A stretch of DNA of 64,000 nt from Metabacillus halosaccharovorans (GCF_002019635.1 NZ_KV917371.1:806001-870000), one strand, 5' to 3'; positions 8,307-18,284 are shown, counted from the stretch's first letter. The notes: generated by a model not told the origin, from the sequence alone. A program made the numbers and translations.

Positions 8307-10004
8307 ATGAAACATGTCCTTGCGTTTAAAAGTATAAGAGCAAAGCTAATGGCATCATTTTTATTTATTACATTATTGGTATTTGGCTTTGGGGTATATT
8401 TAATTTCTTCAATCGGAACGATGGGAGATCACACGAAAAAACTGGCTGAGGAAGATATCCCATTGCTTTCTTCGGATTTCAGCTTATTAGGTATCCTAAC
8501 CCAGCAACAAAGTGAACTTAGAGGCTATTTGTTGACAGGGGAAGAGGAATATAAAGAAATTTATTTCGGATTAAAAGAACCGAGCCTCTCTATTCAAGCA
8601 GAATTAGTGAAAGTATCAGATTCGCCGGCGATCGATGATGTTGCAGCACAAACAGAAAATGTCTACAAGATCATCGAAGAGGAATTCTTCCCAGCCTATG
8701 AACAAGGTAATATAGAGGAAGCCAAGCAATTACTAAACAATGAAATCGAACCGGTATTAGTCAATACCGTTGAACAGATGACTGAAATAGCGTTAGCAAG
8801 AAGTGAAAAAAGCAAGAAAAATGGTGAAGAAGCCTCAAAACAAGCAGAATTGACTTCTACAACCGCCATTGGATTTGGTTTTCTTTTATTAATCATCGTA
8901 ATTCTTGTGTCTATTCTTATTTCAAGAAATATCGCAAAACCTATTAATCAACTAAAAATGCGCATGGATGATATCGCAAGCGGAGACTTAAGTCATGAAC
9001 CACTGACCACAACGTCCCAAGATCAAATTGGTATGCTTGTACAAGCTTCGAACGATGTAAATGAACACCTAAGAGATATGCTACAGAAAATCGGTGAAGT
9101 ATCTGATTCATTATCAACTCAAAGTGGAAATTTAACTCATATTTCAAAAGAAGTGAATGAAAGCAGCAACCAAGTCGCGACTACCATGCAGGAACTCGCA
9201 AAAGGTTCGGAAACCCAAGCAGGCATCAGTCAGGAAGTCTTAGCTTCCATGACGAGTTTTTCTAATAAAATTAAGGAAGCAAATAGCCGTGGTGAATCTG
9301 TTTTTTCATCCTCACAACAAGTCACGGGATTAACGACAGAAGGCAGCAAATTAATGACATCCTCCATTACACAAATGGAGCTTATCGATAGCATTGTAAA
9401 AGAGGCGGTCCAAAAAGTAATGGGCTTAGATAAAAAATCTCAAGAAATTTCCAAGCTTGTTGCCGTTATCAAAGCGATTGCAGAGCAAACTAATTTATTA
9501 GCTTTAAACGCAGCCATTGAAGCAGCACGTGCGGGTGAGCAAGGGAAAGGCTTTGCAGTTGTTGCCGATGAGGTACGGAAATTAGCTGAACAAGTATCGA
9601 TTTCTGTTACTGATATCACTCAAATCGTTACGATGATCCAACAAGAAACAGAGTCTGTCACACAATCTCTTCAAAACGGATATAAAGAAGTTGAAAAAGG
9701 GAAGGAACAAATCATCACAACTGGTCACACGTTCGAACAAATTGATACTTCACTTTCAGAAGTAGCGGTAGGAGTAAAATTCATCTCTGAAAATCTGGGA
9801 GACCTTGCGGAAAACAGTGATATTATTAATCAATCTATTGAAGAAATAGCATCTGTATCTGAGCAATCAGCCGCAGGAATAGAAGAAACAGCAGCATCTG
9901 CTGACCAATCAAACCATTCCATGAAACAAGTCTCAACAAGCGCAACAAGCCTATCACACCTAGCCAATGACCTAAAAGTATTAATGCAGAGATTTAAATT
10001 GTAG
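8307..10004 (+). CDS. Methyl-accepting chemotaxis protein
   Basis: This 565-residue transmembrane chemoreceptor has a first membrane helix (about 14-35), an extracytoplasmic four-helix-bundle-like sensor rich in E and Q (about 36-185), a second membrane helix (about 186-206), a HAMP domain (about 207-260) and a long cytoplasmic coiled coil. The hairpin tip has the conserved [21 protein letters not shown]. It signals to CheA/CheW at the membrane; the ligand cannot be read from sequence. GGGGGAAGAGG precedes the ATG. The sigma-D -10 element upstream places it in the motility regulon. It is monocistronic and flanked on both sides by copies of the GGGACAGGT repeat. Confidence 0.93.
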   Translation: MKHVLAFKSIRAKLMASFLFITLLVFGFGVYLISSIGTMGDHTKKLAEEDIPLLSSDFSLLGILTQQQSELRGYLLTGEEEYKEIYFGLKEPSLSIQAELVKVSDSPAIDDVAAQTENVYKIIEEEFFPAYEQGNIEEAKQLLNNEIEPVLVNTVEQMTEIALARSEKSKKNGEEASKQAELTSTTAIGFGFLLLIIVILVSILISRNIAKPINQLKMRMDDIASGDLSHEPLTTTSQDQIGMLVQASNDVNEHLRDMLQKIGEVSDSLSTQSGNLTHISKEVNESSNQVATTMQELAKGSETQAGISQEVLASMTSFSNKIKEANSRGESVFSSSQQVTGLTTEGSKLMTSSITQMELIDSIVKEAVQKVMGLDKKSQEISKLVAVIKAIAEQTNLLALNAAIEAARAGEQGKGFAVVADEVRKLAEQVSISVTDITQIVTMIQQETESVTQSLQNGYKEVEKGKEQIITTGHTFEQIDTSLSEVAVGVKFISENLGDLAENSDIINQSIEEIASVSEQSAAGIEETAASADQSNHSMKQVSTSATSLSHLANDLKVLMQRFKL

Positions 10005-10012
10005 GAATAGAG

Positions 10013-10077
10013 GCTGGTCCGGGGGGACAGGTTCCTCGTCCCAACATTCTGGGTCAAGGAACCTGTCCCTCTGTCCC
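10013..10077. repeat. GGGACAGGT palindromic element, full inverted pair
   Basis: The left arm (10013-10043, with the GGCTGGTCC prefix) and the right arm (10050-10077) are inverted copies with a 6-nt loop. The element starts 8 bp after the chemoreceptor stop codon and probably acts as its terminator hairpin. Confidence 0.9.
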
Positions 10078-10181
10078 TTCTAAGCCTAAAGACTTAGAGC
10101 GAAATACAGCCACAGATTCTTCATTCAATTGCCTGGATTCTTGATAATAGGATTTGGGTTACTTGAGGGGAGGAATTTACG

Positions 10182-10778
10182 GTGGATGAAAAAAAGATTT
10201 ATATTTTACTTACTGACACTGGAACATTGTTTACTAGACTTATCAAATTATATACAAAAAAATCGTTCAATCATGCATCCATTTCTTTTGACCGTTCTTT
10301 ATCAGAAGTATACAGTTTTGGAAGAAAAACACCTTCAAACCCCTTCATTGGCGGCTTTGTGAAAGAAAATATAGAATCGCATTTTTTCAATCTAGCAACA
10401 TGTCGGGTATACAGCTGTACAGTCTCTACTATTCAATATGAAGAAATGAAATGCTTCATACAAAAAATAAATGACGAAAAGTCCCTGTACCGTTATAACC
10501 TGCTAGGCTTATTTGCCATTCTATTAAACAAACAACTAAATAGAAAATATGCTTTTTTCTGTTCACAATTTGTTGCAACTGTCCTGCAAGAGTGTGAATG
10601 TGTTCATTTCTCTAAACCCCTTTCACTTATAACACCACAGGACCTCATTAAAGGAAACGATTTTCATCTTGTTTATGAGGGGAAACTTAGGAACTATCGT
10701 GAGTTGGAACAGAGGGACAGGTCTCTTGTCCCACATGGGACAAGGGACCTGTCCCCCCGTTCCTCACTCAGTATCTAA
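10182..10778 (+). CDS. Permuted papain-like (NlpC/P60-type) hydrolase, putative
   Basis: This 198-residue protein has the layout of the YiiX/YebB permuted NlpC/P60-like group: an early His (SFNHASISFD, near residue 30) and a later Cys (FFCSQFVATVLQE, near residue 126), the reverse of the usual Cys-His order. Substrate is unknown. The start is GTG at 10182 with GGGGAGGA 7 nt upstream. The last 23 or so residues, from about QRDRSLVPHGTRDLSPR, are encoded by an inserted copy of the GGGACAGGT palindrome, so the natural C-terminus has been replaced or extended. The end overlaps the convergent gene by 15 bp. Confidence 0.65.
   Translation: MDEKKIYILLTDTGTLFTRLIKLYTKKSFNHASISFDRSLSEVYSFGRKTPSNPFIGGFVKENIESHFFNLATCRVYSCTVSTIQYEEMKCFIQKINDEKSLYRYNLLGLFAILLNKQLNRKYAFFCSQFVATVLQECECVHFSKPLSLITPQDLIKGNDFHLVYEGKLRNYRELEQRDRSLVPHGTRDLSPRSSLSI
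10711..10757. repeat. GGGACAGGT palindromic element inside a coding 3' end
   Basis: The left arm (10711-10733) and right arm (10735-10757) are inverted copies separated by 1 nt. Unlike the other copies it lies within an open reading frame and contributes the C-terminal tail of the upstream protein. Confidence 0.9.
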
Positions 10779-11261
10779 TATATTTTTCAGGAAACCGTCC
10801 TGTCCGGTTTGGGTAAATAATAAGTCAAAGCCGAAATACGATAGAAGCCCCATCACAACTGCCCAGAAAACAACACTAACTGTGATCCAAAAGAAGATTT
10901 GTTTTCTTGTGCCTCCAAAGCTCATTGCTAAAATAACACCAAGATGGCTACCGATCAAAAATGGCGCAACAAATGTTAATCCAGGCAAACCGTACTTTTT
11001 CCAAATTGATTCTGCTCGCTTCTGCTTTTTGTCTGATACTTCTTTGCCTTTCTTTTCCTTACGTCTTTGTAACCACTCTTTTACTCGGTCCATTAATAAG
11101 ATGAGTAACCAAAGGGTCAGAATATTCCCCAATAACGCAAGAATGGCCACAGGAAGTGCCGGCAGTCCTGCTGCAACTCCGATTGGAATTACCCCGACTA
11201 CCTCAAAAAATGGTGTCGCCCCTAACAAAAAAATAATGACATACGCTAAAATAATACTCAC
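10764..11261 (-). CDS. Small multidrug-export-family membrane protein
   Basis: This 165-residue membrane protein has about four hydrophobic helices and a charged central loop (KEWLQRRKEKKGKE...). The opening (IIFLLGATPFFEVVGVIPIGVAAGLP) and the GLPGLTFVAPFLIGSHLG segment are typical of the Sm_multidrug_ex family, whose members are named for export but poorly characterised. GTG at 11261 has AGGAGG about 10 nt upstream. It converges with the papain-like gene; a palindromic repeat lies right at its 3' end and may end the transcript. Confidence 0.75.
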   Translation of the reverse strand: MSIILAYVIIFLLGATPFFEVVGVIPIGVAAGLPALPVAILALLGNILTLWLLILLMDRVKEWLQRRKEKKGKEVSDKKQKRAESIWKKYGLPGLTFVAPFLIGSHLGVILAMSFGGTRKQIFFWITVSVVFWAVVMGLLSYFGFDLLFTQTGQDGFLKNILDTE

Positions 11262-11469
11262 GAATTCTTTTCCTCCTTCAATATCACTAACTGATGTAGA
11301 TCTTAATTCAAAATAAATGGATACTCAGGTTATTATGTAATACGATTATCCTTAGCAAAAGTTCCCAACCTCATTATATTGAAGCAATGCATTTTCTTTT
11401 TCTCTAGGAATGGCTTAAAATAAAAGGAAGGTATTGAATTTCAAAAATTCAGCATAAGGGGGAAAAGTA

Positions 11470-12294
11470 ATGAAATTCAAATTCCAGGAATCATATGAAC
11501 TTAAACAATTCTTTGAAAACAATATTCAAAATTTTGAAGAGAGATTATTGGCGGAAGCAGTCAATGTAACAGATAAGATTGATGAAATCCTGGCAATTGG
11601 TAACATTGATCTCGTTAATAATGCGAAAAAGCTTGTTACGTATATCGTTGACGGCAAGGAAAAAGAGTTGCAACTCTTTGCAAAACAAGAAGGCATCGCC
11701 TGGTCTACACATTCCATTGATTTAACATTTAAACTTGAATGGATTCAAGCAATCCGCAGGACTGTGTGGTATTTTATCGAAAAGTATAACGAATATACAA
11801 ACGGGAAAATTGTAGCTGACTTTTTTACCCTTGAAAAGAAAATAAATAATCACATTGATGAATTTTTAAATAGCTTTTTTATTAGTTATTCTACATACAA
11901 AGATTCTTTGATCAAAGCACACAGAAAATTAGTAGAGAACCTTTCTGTCCCGATTATCCCGATTAATTCATCTGTTTGTATTCTACCTTTGATCGGGTCA
12001 ATTGATGAATACCGGACAAATATTCTGGAAGAAAAGGTTTTAACTGAAATTGGCATATCACGTATTCAAACATTGATTATTGATTTATCAGGTATTGCAG
12101 ATATGGAACCTAATGTTATTGAACATCTATTAAAAATCATCCATGGTGCTTCCATGATGGGCTGTAATTCCGTAATTACTGGATTGAGAAAAGAAGTTGT
12201 ACGGAAAGTGATCCATCTCGGAGTTTCCTTTGACAACAGAACAGAAACTCTAGGAACTTTGCAGCAAGCTTTAACTAAATACTTGGTACTTTAA
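11470..12294 (+). CDS. RsbR-family STAS-domain stressosome protein
   Basis: This 274-residue cytoplasmic protein has an N-terminal helical, globin-like RsbR sensor (about 10-140) and a C-terminal STAS domain (about 160-274). RsbR paralogues form the stressosome core with RsbS and RsbT and control sigma-B. The two STAS phosphosites of B. subtilis RsbR are Thr171 and Thr205. Here the first is replaced by Ser207 (IIDLSGIADME) and the second is present as Thr237 (VITGLRKE). No rsbS, rsbT or sigB lies nearby, so this is an orphan paralogue. The ATG follows AAGGGGGAAAAG. It ends at a bidirectional hairpin shared with the convergent gene. Confidence 0.87.
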   Translation: MKFKFQESYELKQFFENNIQNFEERLLAEAVNVTDKIDEILAIGNIDLVNNAKKLVTYIVDGKEKELQLFAKQEGIAWSTHSIDLTFKLEWIQAIRRTVWYFIEKYNEYTNGKIVADFFTLEKKINNHIDEFLNSFFISYSTYKDSLIKAHRKLVENLSVPIIPINSSVCILPLIGSIDEYRTNILEEKVLTEIGISRIQTLIIDLSGIADMEPNVIEHLLKIIHGASMMGCNSVITGLRKEVVRKVIHLGVSFDNRTETLGTLQQALTKYLVL

Positions 12295-12303
12295 TCCATC
12301 AAA

Positions 12304-12332
12304 AAAGTGTGGAAGCTACTCCTCCACACTTT
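12304..12332. terminator. Bidirectional terminator between rsbR-like and ltaS-like genes
   Basis: AAAGTGTGGA and TCCACACTTT form a perfect 10-bp stem with a 9-nt loop. It overlaps the last codons of the minus-strand gene. Confidence 0.85.
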
Positions 12333-14199
12333 CCTCTTCTTTATTATAAAATCTTAGCAAATCCCCATAAATAATTTTATCTGAAAAACTCAGCTCATGA
12401 TGAGCCATGTCCTCGTAGACATCACACGTTCCTTCACGTTCAATCTCTTCACCTGATTCACGATCATAACACAAAGTTGAAACAGAAATATAATCCTCTG
12501 TGATAAAGCTTCCATTTCTTAATACAGCAAATGGAGTTCGCTCTGGTGAAAACAAATCCTGACCAAATTGAATCCTCTCAGTCGTATCAACCCCTAACAA
12601 ATGTAAAAGAGTCGGCTTTACATCAATTTGACCTGAAATATCTGAAATCAATTCCGGATGCTGATTTGTAAGACCAGGTATATGAATGATAAATGGTACA
12701 CGTTGAAGCTGAATCGTATCATATAGTGTAATCTCATCTTTTCCTAAAAATTGCGCTAATGCCTCATTATGATTTTCTGAAATTCCATAATGATCACCCA
12801 TTAAGACGATAATTGAATTTTCATACAGGTTTTCTTCTTTTAATTTCTCAATAAATCGTTTTAATGCTTCATCCTGGTAGCGAACCGTTTGAAGATATCG
12901 GTTGAAGATCTCACTATTTGAATCATATTCATCAATAAACTTATCTTCTTCCTCAAGCTCAAAAGGAAAATGATTTGTCAGTGTAATCGAGTAGCTATAA
13001 AAAGGCTGTGGCAATGTTTTCATCAAATCAACCGTTTGCTCGAAGAACTCCTTATCCTTTAAGCCCCATCCAAATGAATTTTCAGGTGTGATGTCATAGC
13101 TTTCGATATCAAAAAATGTATCCACCTCAAAGGAATCATACACGATATCTCTGTTCCAAAAGGTCGCATTATTCGCATGAAATGTCGCGGAGTAATAGCC
13201 ATAATCCTTTAAAATTTCAGGTGTTGCATTGTACTCATTTTCACTATTTGTAAAAAAGACAGAACCGCGTCCCAGCGGGTATAATGAATTCGCCACAATA
13301 AATTCCGAATCTGACGTTTTCCCCTGTTCTGTTTGGTGGTAAAAATTTTCAAAGTAATAACTTTCATTTAAAAAATCATTCAAAAATGGTGTAATCTCCT
13401 TGCCATTTAATGTTTCATTCAACACAAAGCTTTGTGTCGATTCTAATGAAACAAAAATCACATTACGATCTTTTGCAATTCCAAACATCTCTTCACTCGG
13501 CTTTTTTTCATTTGCATTCACATAGTTTTGAATTTCCACAAGCTCATCACTATCTGCCAGTGCTCTCTGTGCCGTTGTTGCTGATTGCACAATTCCATCA
13601 TATATATGGAAATTAAAGATCCCAATGTTTTTCACTAAGATTTCTCTGTCAAATGAACGGGTTAAAAACTGCGGACGCTGTATTTCAGCTAATCCTACAT
13701 TGAATATAAACACGACACAAACAACGAGAAAATATGATCTTCTTTCCTTAACCGTCACAGCACCGTCATCTTTATGTCTATTTTTTCTCGCTAACCAAAT
13801 CAAAATAAGAATATCAACAAACATAAGGAAATAGCTCGGCTTCACGATTTCTTGAATACTACTATCAAGATCCCCCATATTACTTGATTGAAATAATACC
13901 GGGATGGTCAGAAAATCATTGTAAAAACTATAAAAACTCATATTCGAAATTAACAAAATCGTCCCAAGTGTACTAACAACGATTATGTATATATGTCTTA
14001 TCCTCTGCTTCATAAATAAACCAAACCCAAAAACTAATAAAAAGAAGCTTAATGGATTAATTAAGAGAATAAAAGATTGCATCGCATTTTCTATTTTTAA
14101 ATCAAAACCTGTTCGATACACAATATATGTCTTCACCCACATAAAAACTGTGGCCACACTCAAGAAAACATACTTGCTCCATAATTTTTCAGTCTGCAT
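12316..14199 (-). CDS. Lipoteichoic acid synthase family protein
   Basis: This 627-residue membrane enzyme of the LtaS/YfnI/YqgS/YvgJ group transfers glycerol phosphate from phosphatidylglycerol onto lipoteichoic acid (or its primer) outside the membrane. Five membrane helices occupy about residues 8-175. The extracellular sulfatase-like domain shows the catalytic Thr295 ([10 protein letters not shown]), metal ligand Glu253 (SLESTQS), a His in [11 protein letters not shown] and the late GDHYG motif. Which of the four B. subtilis paralogues it matches cannot be decided. It is divergent from the alkaline phosphatase gene, with a PHO box between them. Confidence 0.9.
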   Translation of the reverse strand: MQTEKLWSKYVFLSVATVFMWVKTYIVYRTGFDLKIENAMQSFILLINPLSFFLLVFGFGLFMKQRIRHIYIIVVSTLGTILLISNMSFYSFYNDFLTIPVLFQSSNMGDLDSSIQEIVKPSYFLMFVDILILIWLARKNRHKDDGAVTVKERRSYFLVVCVVFIFNVGLAEIQRPQFLTRSFDREILVKNIGIFNFHIYDGIVQSATTAQRALADSDELVEIQNYVNANEKKPSEEMFGIAKDRNVIFVSLESTQSFVLNETLNGKEITPFLNDFLNESYYFENFYHQTEQGKTSDSEFIVANSLYPLGRGSVFFTNSENEYNATPEILKDYGYYSATFHANNATFWNRDIVYDSFEVDTFFDIESYDITPENSFGWGLKDKEFFEQTVDLMKTLPQPFYSYSITLTNHFPFELEEEDKFIDEYDSNSEIFNRYLQTVRYQDEALKRFIEKLKEENLYENSIIVLMGDHYGISENHNEALAQFLGKDEITLYDTIQLQRVPFIIHIPGLTNQHPELISDISGQIDVKPTLLHLLGVDTTERIQFGQDLFSPERTPFAVLRNGSFITEDYISVSTLCYDRESGEEIEREGTCDVYEDMAHHELSFSDKIIYGDLLRFYNKEEESVEE

Positions 14200-14266
14200 T
14201 GCTACCCCCGCTTAAACAAAACTATTCCTATAATAAAAATACCTCTCTCTCCCTATATTTTCAAGT

Positions 14267-14294
14267 GGGACGTAGGGACAGGTTCCTTGACCCA
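14267..14294 (+). repeat. GGGACAGGT element, half copy
   Basis: TAGGGACAGGTTCCTTGACCCA is a single half-element, preceded by TGGGACG, in the 464-bp gap between the divergent ltaS-like and alkaline phosphatase genes. The rest of that gap, apart from the PHO box, shows nothing recognisable. Confidence 0.8.
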
Positions 14295-14494
14295 CAATCA
14301 AATAAGGGTTGTTGGGCATTTTATGATCATCATAATCAACGTTTTCCCTTAGACTTACAATAAAAAACATCTAAACTACCTTTTCATAAATATCATTTCT
14401 TTGGTAATAATCCAACCTCCCGCTAAATACAAGATTCCATTCTACTTTTTTTAAAATCAGGATAAAAATACTGTTTTTATCAATCTTCTTAAAC

Positions 14495-14537
14495 TTTACA
14501 ATTCCTTAACGTCCAGTTTACATAGTGAACTTATAAT
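14495..14537 (+). promoter_or_regulatory. PHO box and -10 element of alkaline phosphatase gene
   Basis: Three TT(A/T)AC(A/G) hexamers, TTTACA (14495), TTAACG (14506) and TTTACA (14517), are spaced exactly 5 bp apart (11-bp period), the layout bound by PhoP~P. TATAAT follows at 14532-14537, which places the boxes at roughly -27 to -49. Induction on phosphate starvation is predicted. Confidence 0.82.
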
Positions 14538-14663
14538 TACGTAAGCATAAGGGCTATAGAACATATTCATAGGAGTTGATCGTTACATTTACTAGATTTA
14601 ACATTCTTCATTAACCATTACCCACAATCACCGAAAATGAAGCAAATATTGGAGGAAACATTC

Positions 14664-16298
14664 ATGAAATTAAACAAAAAAGTCGTTGGAATTACACTTG
14701 CAAGTACCTTAGCACTCGGTTCACTCGGTTTCTCTTCAGCTAACGAAAAAGTTGAAGCAAAAAAAGATTCTCAAAAGGCAAAAAACGTCATTGTCCTTGT
14801 GATGGATGGTGTTAGCTCCAGTACAACAACTCTTGCAAGATGGTATAAAGGACAACCGCTTGCAATGGATGAGATTTTAACTGGAGGCGTTCGTACATAC
14901 TCAGCTGAGTCTGCAATTACTGACTCAGCACCGGCAGGAACAGCAATGGCAACAGGCAATAAATCAAATGATAAATTTGTGGGCGTACTCCCTGAAAAAG
15001 TGGCCAATCCCGGAGTCGATGCTGATTTAGCAGATAACCCTTACAAACCTGTTGCAAACGTATTAGAAGGTGCAAAAATAAGCGGAAAAGCAACAGGAAT
15101 TATCTCAACATCTGAAATACAACACGCAACACCTGCTGCATTTTCTTCACATGCAGCACACAGAAGTGACTATGACAGCATTGCCGAGCAACAAGTATAC
15201 CAGGATATGGATGTTGTCTTAGGCGGCGGTAAAAATTCTTTATTAGCTGAAAACCGTAAAGACGGTGAAAACCTGGTAGAGGTTATTGACAATAAAGGTT
15301 ATGATCTTGTTGAAACACGTGATGAGCTATTAAACTCAAAATCAAGCAAGCTATGGGGATCATTCGCACCATCTGCACTTGCTTATGATATGGATCGTGA
15401 ACAAACAAATCCAGATGAACCAACACTTGCTGAAATGACGAAAAAGGCCATTTCAACTCTTTCAAAAGATAAAGACGGATTCTTCTTATTTGTTGAAGGA
15501 AGCAAACCTGATTGGGCTGCACATGCAAATGATCCGATCGGAATGATCAGTGATACTCTTTCATTTGACGCAGCTGTAAAAGAAGCACTGGATTTTGCGA
15601 AAAAGAATAAGAATACGATGATTGTTGCCGTATCTGATCATGGAAACAGCGGAATTTCCATCGGAAACCAAAATACAAGCGGATCTTATCCTTCTATCCC
15701 TGTTTCTACTTATATTGATCCACTTAAAGAAGCAGAAATGACGCTGGAAGGTGCTTTAAAGCAACTAAAATCTGATAAATCAAATGTGTTGGAAGTTGCC
15801 GCATTATACGGAATTGACAATCCTACACAAGAAGAAACAAAAGCCATCCAAGAATCAAAAGATTTAGGTAAAACACTTGTACAATTACTTGCAAATCGTG
15901 CTAACATCGGCTTTACAACAGGCGGTCATACTGGTGAAGATTTATTCCTGTATTCATTTGGCCCTGGAAGCCCAACAGGATTGGTCGAGAATACAGAGAT
16001 TGCCCATTCTGCTGCAAAAGCAATGGGATTTGACTTAAAGAAATTAGATAACCAAGTATTTGTAAATGCTGAAGCTGAATTCAAGAAAATCGGCGCCAAA
16101 GTAAAAGTAGATTCAGCTGATGCAACTAACCCTGTATTAGTTGTGACAAAAGGAAAAACAAACGCTCAATTCCCTGTTAATAAAAACGTGTTAATTATGA
16201 ATGGAAAAGAAATTGATCTAGAAACTGTTACTGTTCAAAGTAATGGAGAATTCTATGTATCAAAAGAAGCGATTCAACTTGTGAAAAAAGGGAAATAA
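14664..16298 (+). CDS. Alkaline phosphatase, secreted
   Basis: This 544-residue phosphomonoesterase has an N-terminal signal peptide (basic start, hydrophobic stretch to about residue 25). It has the PhoA-family metal and catalytic motifs: MDGVSSS near 50, the nucleophile Ser in ITDSAPAGTAMATG (about residue 92), SHAAHR, VSDHGNSG and TTGGHTGED. It releases phosphate from organic esters outside the cell. It is longer than the roughly 460-residue B. subtilis PhoA/PhoB, with extra C-terminal sequence after about 475. GGAGG lies about 8 nt before the ATG at 14664; the ATG at 14637 has no site. PhoP control is indicated by the upstream PHO box. Confidence 0.93.
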   Translation: MKLNKKVVGITLASTLALGSLGFSSANEKVEAKKDSQKAKNVIVLVMDGVSSSTTTLARWYKGQPLAMDEILTGGVRTYSAESAITDSAPAGTAMATGNKSNDKFVGVLPEKVANPGVDADLADNPYKPVANVLEGAKISGKATGIISTSEIQHATPAAFSSHAAHRSDYDSIAEQQVYQDMDVVLGGGKNSLLAENRKDGENLVEVIDNKGYDLVETRDELLNSKSSKLWGSFAPSALAYDMDREQTNPDEPTLAEMTKKAISTLSKDKDGFFLFVEGSKPDWAAHANDPIGMISDTLSFDAAVKEALDFAKKNKNTMIVAVSDHGNSGISIGNQNTSGSYPSIPVSTYIDPLKEAEMTLEGALKQLKSDKSNVLEVAALYGIDNPTQEETKAIQESKDLGKTLVQLLANRANIGFTTGGHTGEDLFLYSFGPGSPTGLVENTEIAHSAAKAMGFDLKKLDNQVFVNAEAEFKKIGAKVKVDSADATNPVLVVTKGKTNAQFPVNKNVLIMNGKEIDLETVTVQSNGEFYVSKEAIQLVKKGK

Positions 16299-16306
16299 TA
16301 ATGTTG

Positions 16307-16335
16307 AAAACCTCATCCATACGATGGGGTTTTTT
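16307..16335 (+). terminator. Terminator of alkaline phosphatase gene
   Basis: AAAACCTCATC pairs with GATGGGGTTTT and is followed by TTTTTC, 9 bp after the stop codon. Confidence 0.9.
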
Positions 16336-16534
16336 CATCTTTAATATTCTGGTTGTTTTGAGATACCGTTACAACTATCATTTTCATAATGGTTATTCAA
16401 TCAAGGTTAAGATAATTTAAAAATGAAAACCCTATTAACTGTGTTAACATATGAATTAGGTATACATAATGACAAGCTAGAAGAAAATGATGAAAAATGG
16501 ATAACGATCAACTTATAAAGGGAGTGCGTTCATA

Positions 16535-16969
16535 ATGGTAGGAGTAGAAATTGATTTGGTTGTGACAGATAGTATAAAAGCATTGGAATTATACGAAAAG
16601 ATATTTGAAATCGAACGTGTTGAGGTTTCAGATTTACCAAAAGGTACAAATGAAGCCGTTTTTACCCTTTACGGTGTACGCTTTCACATGTTGGATGAAA
16701 ATCCGGAATTTCAATTGGTTGCACCAACCCAAGATGACCCTAAAACAATTTGGTTTAACGTCACTGTCCCTGATATCAAGGAAACATATACAAAGGCAAT
16801 GAGTTTGGGATGTACGGAGATCCAACCGGTTACTGACCTACCTGATTACGGATTGTCAAATGCAATGTTTATGGACTCTTTTGGCTATGTATGGATGCTT
16901 CACCAAATTCATAAAGTAGTGAGTCATGAAGATCGTATACGAATTTGGCAGGAAAAAAGAGATAGTTGA
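16535..16969 (+). CDS. VOC-family (glyoxalase-like) protein
   Basis: This 144-residue protein has the vicinal-oxygen-chelate fold seen in PhnB-like and glyoxalase/bleomycin-resistance proteins. It opens with the first beta-alpha-beta unit (VEIDLVVTDSIKALELYEKIFEIERVE) and has a second module beginning TIWFNVTVPDIKETYTKAMSLG. It ends with the characteristic MFMDSFGYVWMLHQ. Substrate and metal cannot be read. GGGAG precedes the ATG by about 13 nt. It stands alone, followed by a clear terminator. The gap 16336-16534 upstream shows no recognisable element beyond a possible AT-rich promoter. Confidence 0.85.
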   Translation: MVGVEIDLVVTDSIKALELYEKIFEIERVEVSDLPKGTNEAVFTLYGVRFHMLDENPEFQLVAPTQDDPKTIWFNVTVPDIKETYTKAMSLGCTEIQPVTDLPDYGLSNAMFMDSFGYVWMLHQIHKVVSHEDRIRIWQEKRDS

Positions 16970-17000
16970 TTAAAATATTGGTTCTTTAGCTACAACCTAA

Positions 17001-17035
17001 ACAAAGAACTCGCCAAGGCTAGTTCTTTGTTTTTT
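17001..17035 (+). terminator. Terminator of VOC gene
   Basis: ACAAAGAACT and AGTTCTTTGT form a 10-bp stem with a 10-nt loop and a T run. Confidence 0.92.
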
Positions 17036-17073
17036 ATATGCCAATATAAATGACATTTTGGCCTTCTTTCTTC

Positions 17074-17817
17074 TTACTTTCTAAATCTCCTAATAACCTC
17101 TATCACAATCCCAACAACAAGTAACACAACAGCCACCTTACTTGCTGTAACAATTGCAGGATGGTCACTTTGTTCCACCATAATCGCGATAAATGCCCAT
17201 ATAAAAACAAGGGAATAAGCAATGTCATGCTGTGTTAACGTAAAAACGACTCCCAGTATTGCACCGACAATCAGCATTATAATCGCCCACATTTGTTCAT
17301 TTAAACCCCAAAATTGTTCAATACCATTCGCTTCAAAAATAACGAATACATTGACGATTGTGGCAACTGAGATCCAGCCAATATACACAGAAAAGGGAAA
17401 CCTCATAAACCAAGTTGAATGAGGTAAATGTTGAATAATCTTATAGATGATGATCAGTGTAAGCAAAATCCCTAACATGATAAAAATTGATACATTAAAG
17501 TACTCGTATTGAAACACAATAACCCATAAGCTGTTAAGAATGGCATTTATAAAGAACCAAACACCAATTTTCCGATAGTTTTCCTTTTGCTCGTCATCTA
17601 CAAAAAATTGACGAATGACCCATACGGTCAGCAGAAAATAAATCAATCCCCATATAGCAAACGCATATCCTGCAGGGGTAAAGAGTGTAAACACCTTGTC
17701 TGATACTTCTCCTGTTGTTTGACCACCAATTGGCAATGCATTCGCTAAGTAATTCACTGTTAAAACAGTTAGTAATCCAATTACATTTAAAATGGCATAA
17801 AACCTAAAACGATTCAA
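17074..17817 (-). CDS. TspO/MBR-family-like membrane protein
   Basis: This protein of about 247 residues has seven or eight hydrophobic segments. The motif AGYAFAIWGLIYFLLTVWVI (near residue 50) and Trp-rich helices (NAILNSLWVIVFQYEY, YIGWISVATIVNVF) resemble the TspO/MBR tryptophan-rich sensory group, in its longer variant common in Firmicutes. TspO proteins bind porphyrins; function here is not proven. The first possible start, TTG at 17835, sits on the ribosome-binding sequence. TTG at 17817 has AAAGGTGG 6-7 nt upstream and is preferred. Confidence 0.78.
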   Translation of the reverse strand: MNRFRFYAILNVIGLLTVLTVNYLANALPIGGQTTGEVSDKVFTLFTPAGYAFAIWGLIYFLLTVWVIRQFFVDDEQKENYRKIGVWFFINAILNSLWVIVFQYEYFNVSIFIMLGILLTLIIIYKIIQHLPHSTWFMRFPFSVYIGWISVATIVNVFVIFEANGIEQFWGLNEQMWAIIMLIVGAILGVVFTLTQHDIAYSLVFIWAFIAIMVEQSDHPAIVTASKVAVVLLVVGIVIEVIRRFRK

Positions 17818-17896
17818 CCGAGTTCCACCTTTCAAGGATGATTGGCTTCCTACCTTCTTGCTACTTCGATTATATTTAGGTTTTCCCCTTTACATA

Positions 17897-18091
17897 CTAA
17901 GAAATATTTTTCAACTTTTCCGTTAATCGCAGGAATTCACTTTTGTTTTTATCTTGTAAGGATTGGTCAATTTTCTGTTGAATTTTCTTTTTTCGGAATT
18001 CTAGTAAAGCCTTTTCCAATACGATTTCAGCAGATATAGAATCTATAATTGTGACATCAGGCTGTTGTGAACGAAACAAATCCTTTTTCAT
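17897..18091 (-). CDS. IDEAL-domain small protein
   Basis: This 64-residue protein ends with KIDQSLQDKNKSEFLRLTEKLK, which fits the short IDEAL domain (IDxxLDxxDxxxFxxLxxxL). That domain is found at the C-terminus of several Bacillus proteins and is thought to mediate protein-protein contact. The N-terminal half is a charged helix. AAGGAG lies 9 nt before the ATG at 18091. The function is unknown. Confidence 0.75.
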   Translation of the reverse strand: MKKDLFRSQQPDVTIIDSISAEIVLEKALLEFRKKKIQQKIDQSLQDKNKSEFLRLTEKLKNIS

Positions 18092-18170
18092 AAAAAACAA
18101 CTCCTTGATCTTTTTCTATTTATATTAACCAGATTTTATAATCCGAAACATTTAAGTGGGCTAAAGAGTT

Positions 18171-18284
18171 TGCAAGTTTACTAATCTCTGAAAAATTTCT
18201 TTTAATAACATGTTTAAACTTGCACACTTTGGGATATTATTTATATTATATGGATAGCTCTGATTTGGTTTTTACTAAAACCAA
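18171..18284. other. Intergenic inverted repeats
   Basis: The 261-bp gap between the IDEAL gene and the UspA gene holds two dyads. TGCAAGTTTA (18171-18180) pairs with TAAACTTGCA (18215-18224). TTGGTTTT...AAAACCAA (18265-18284) forms a tight hairpin. Neither has a clear T run, so they could be weak terminators or operators. Confidence 0.45.
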
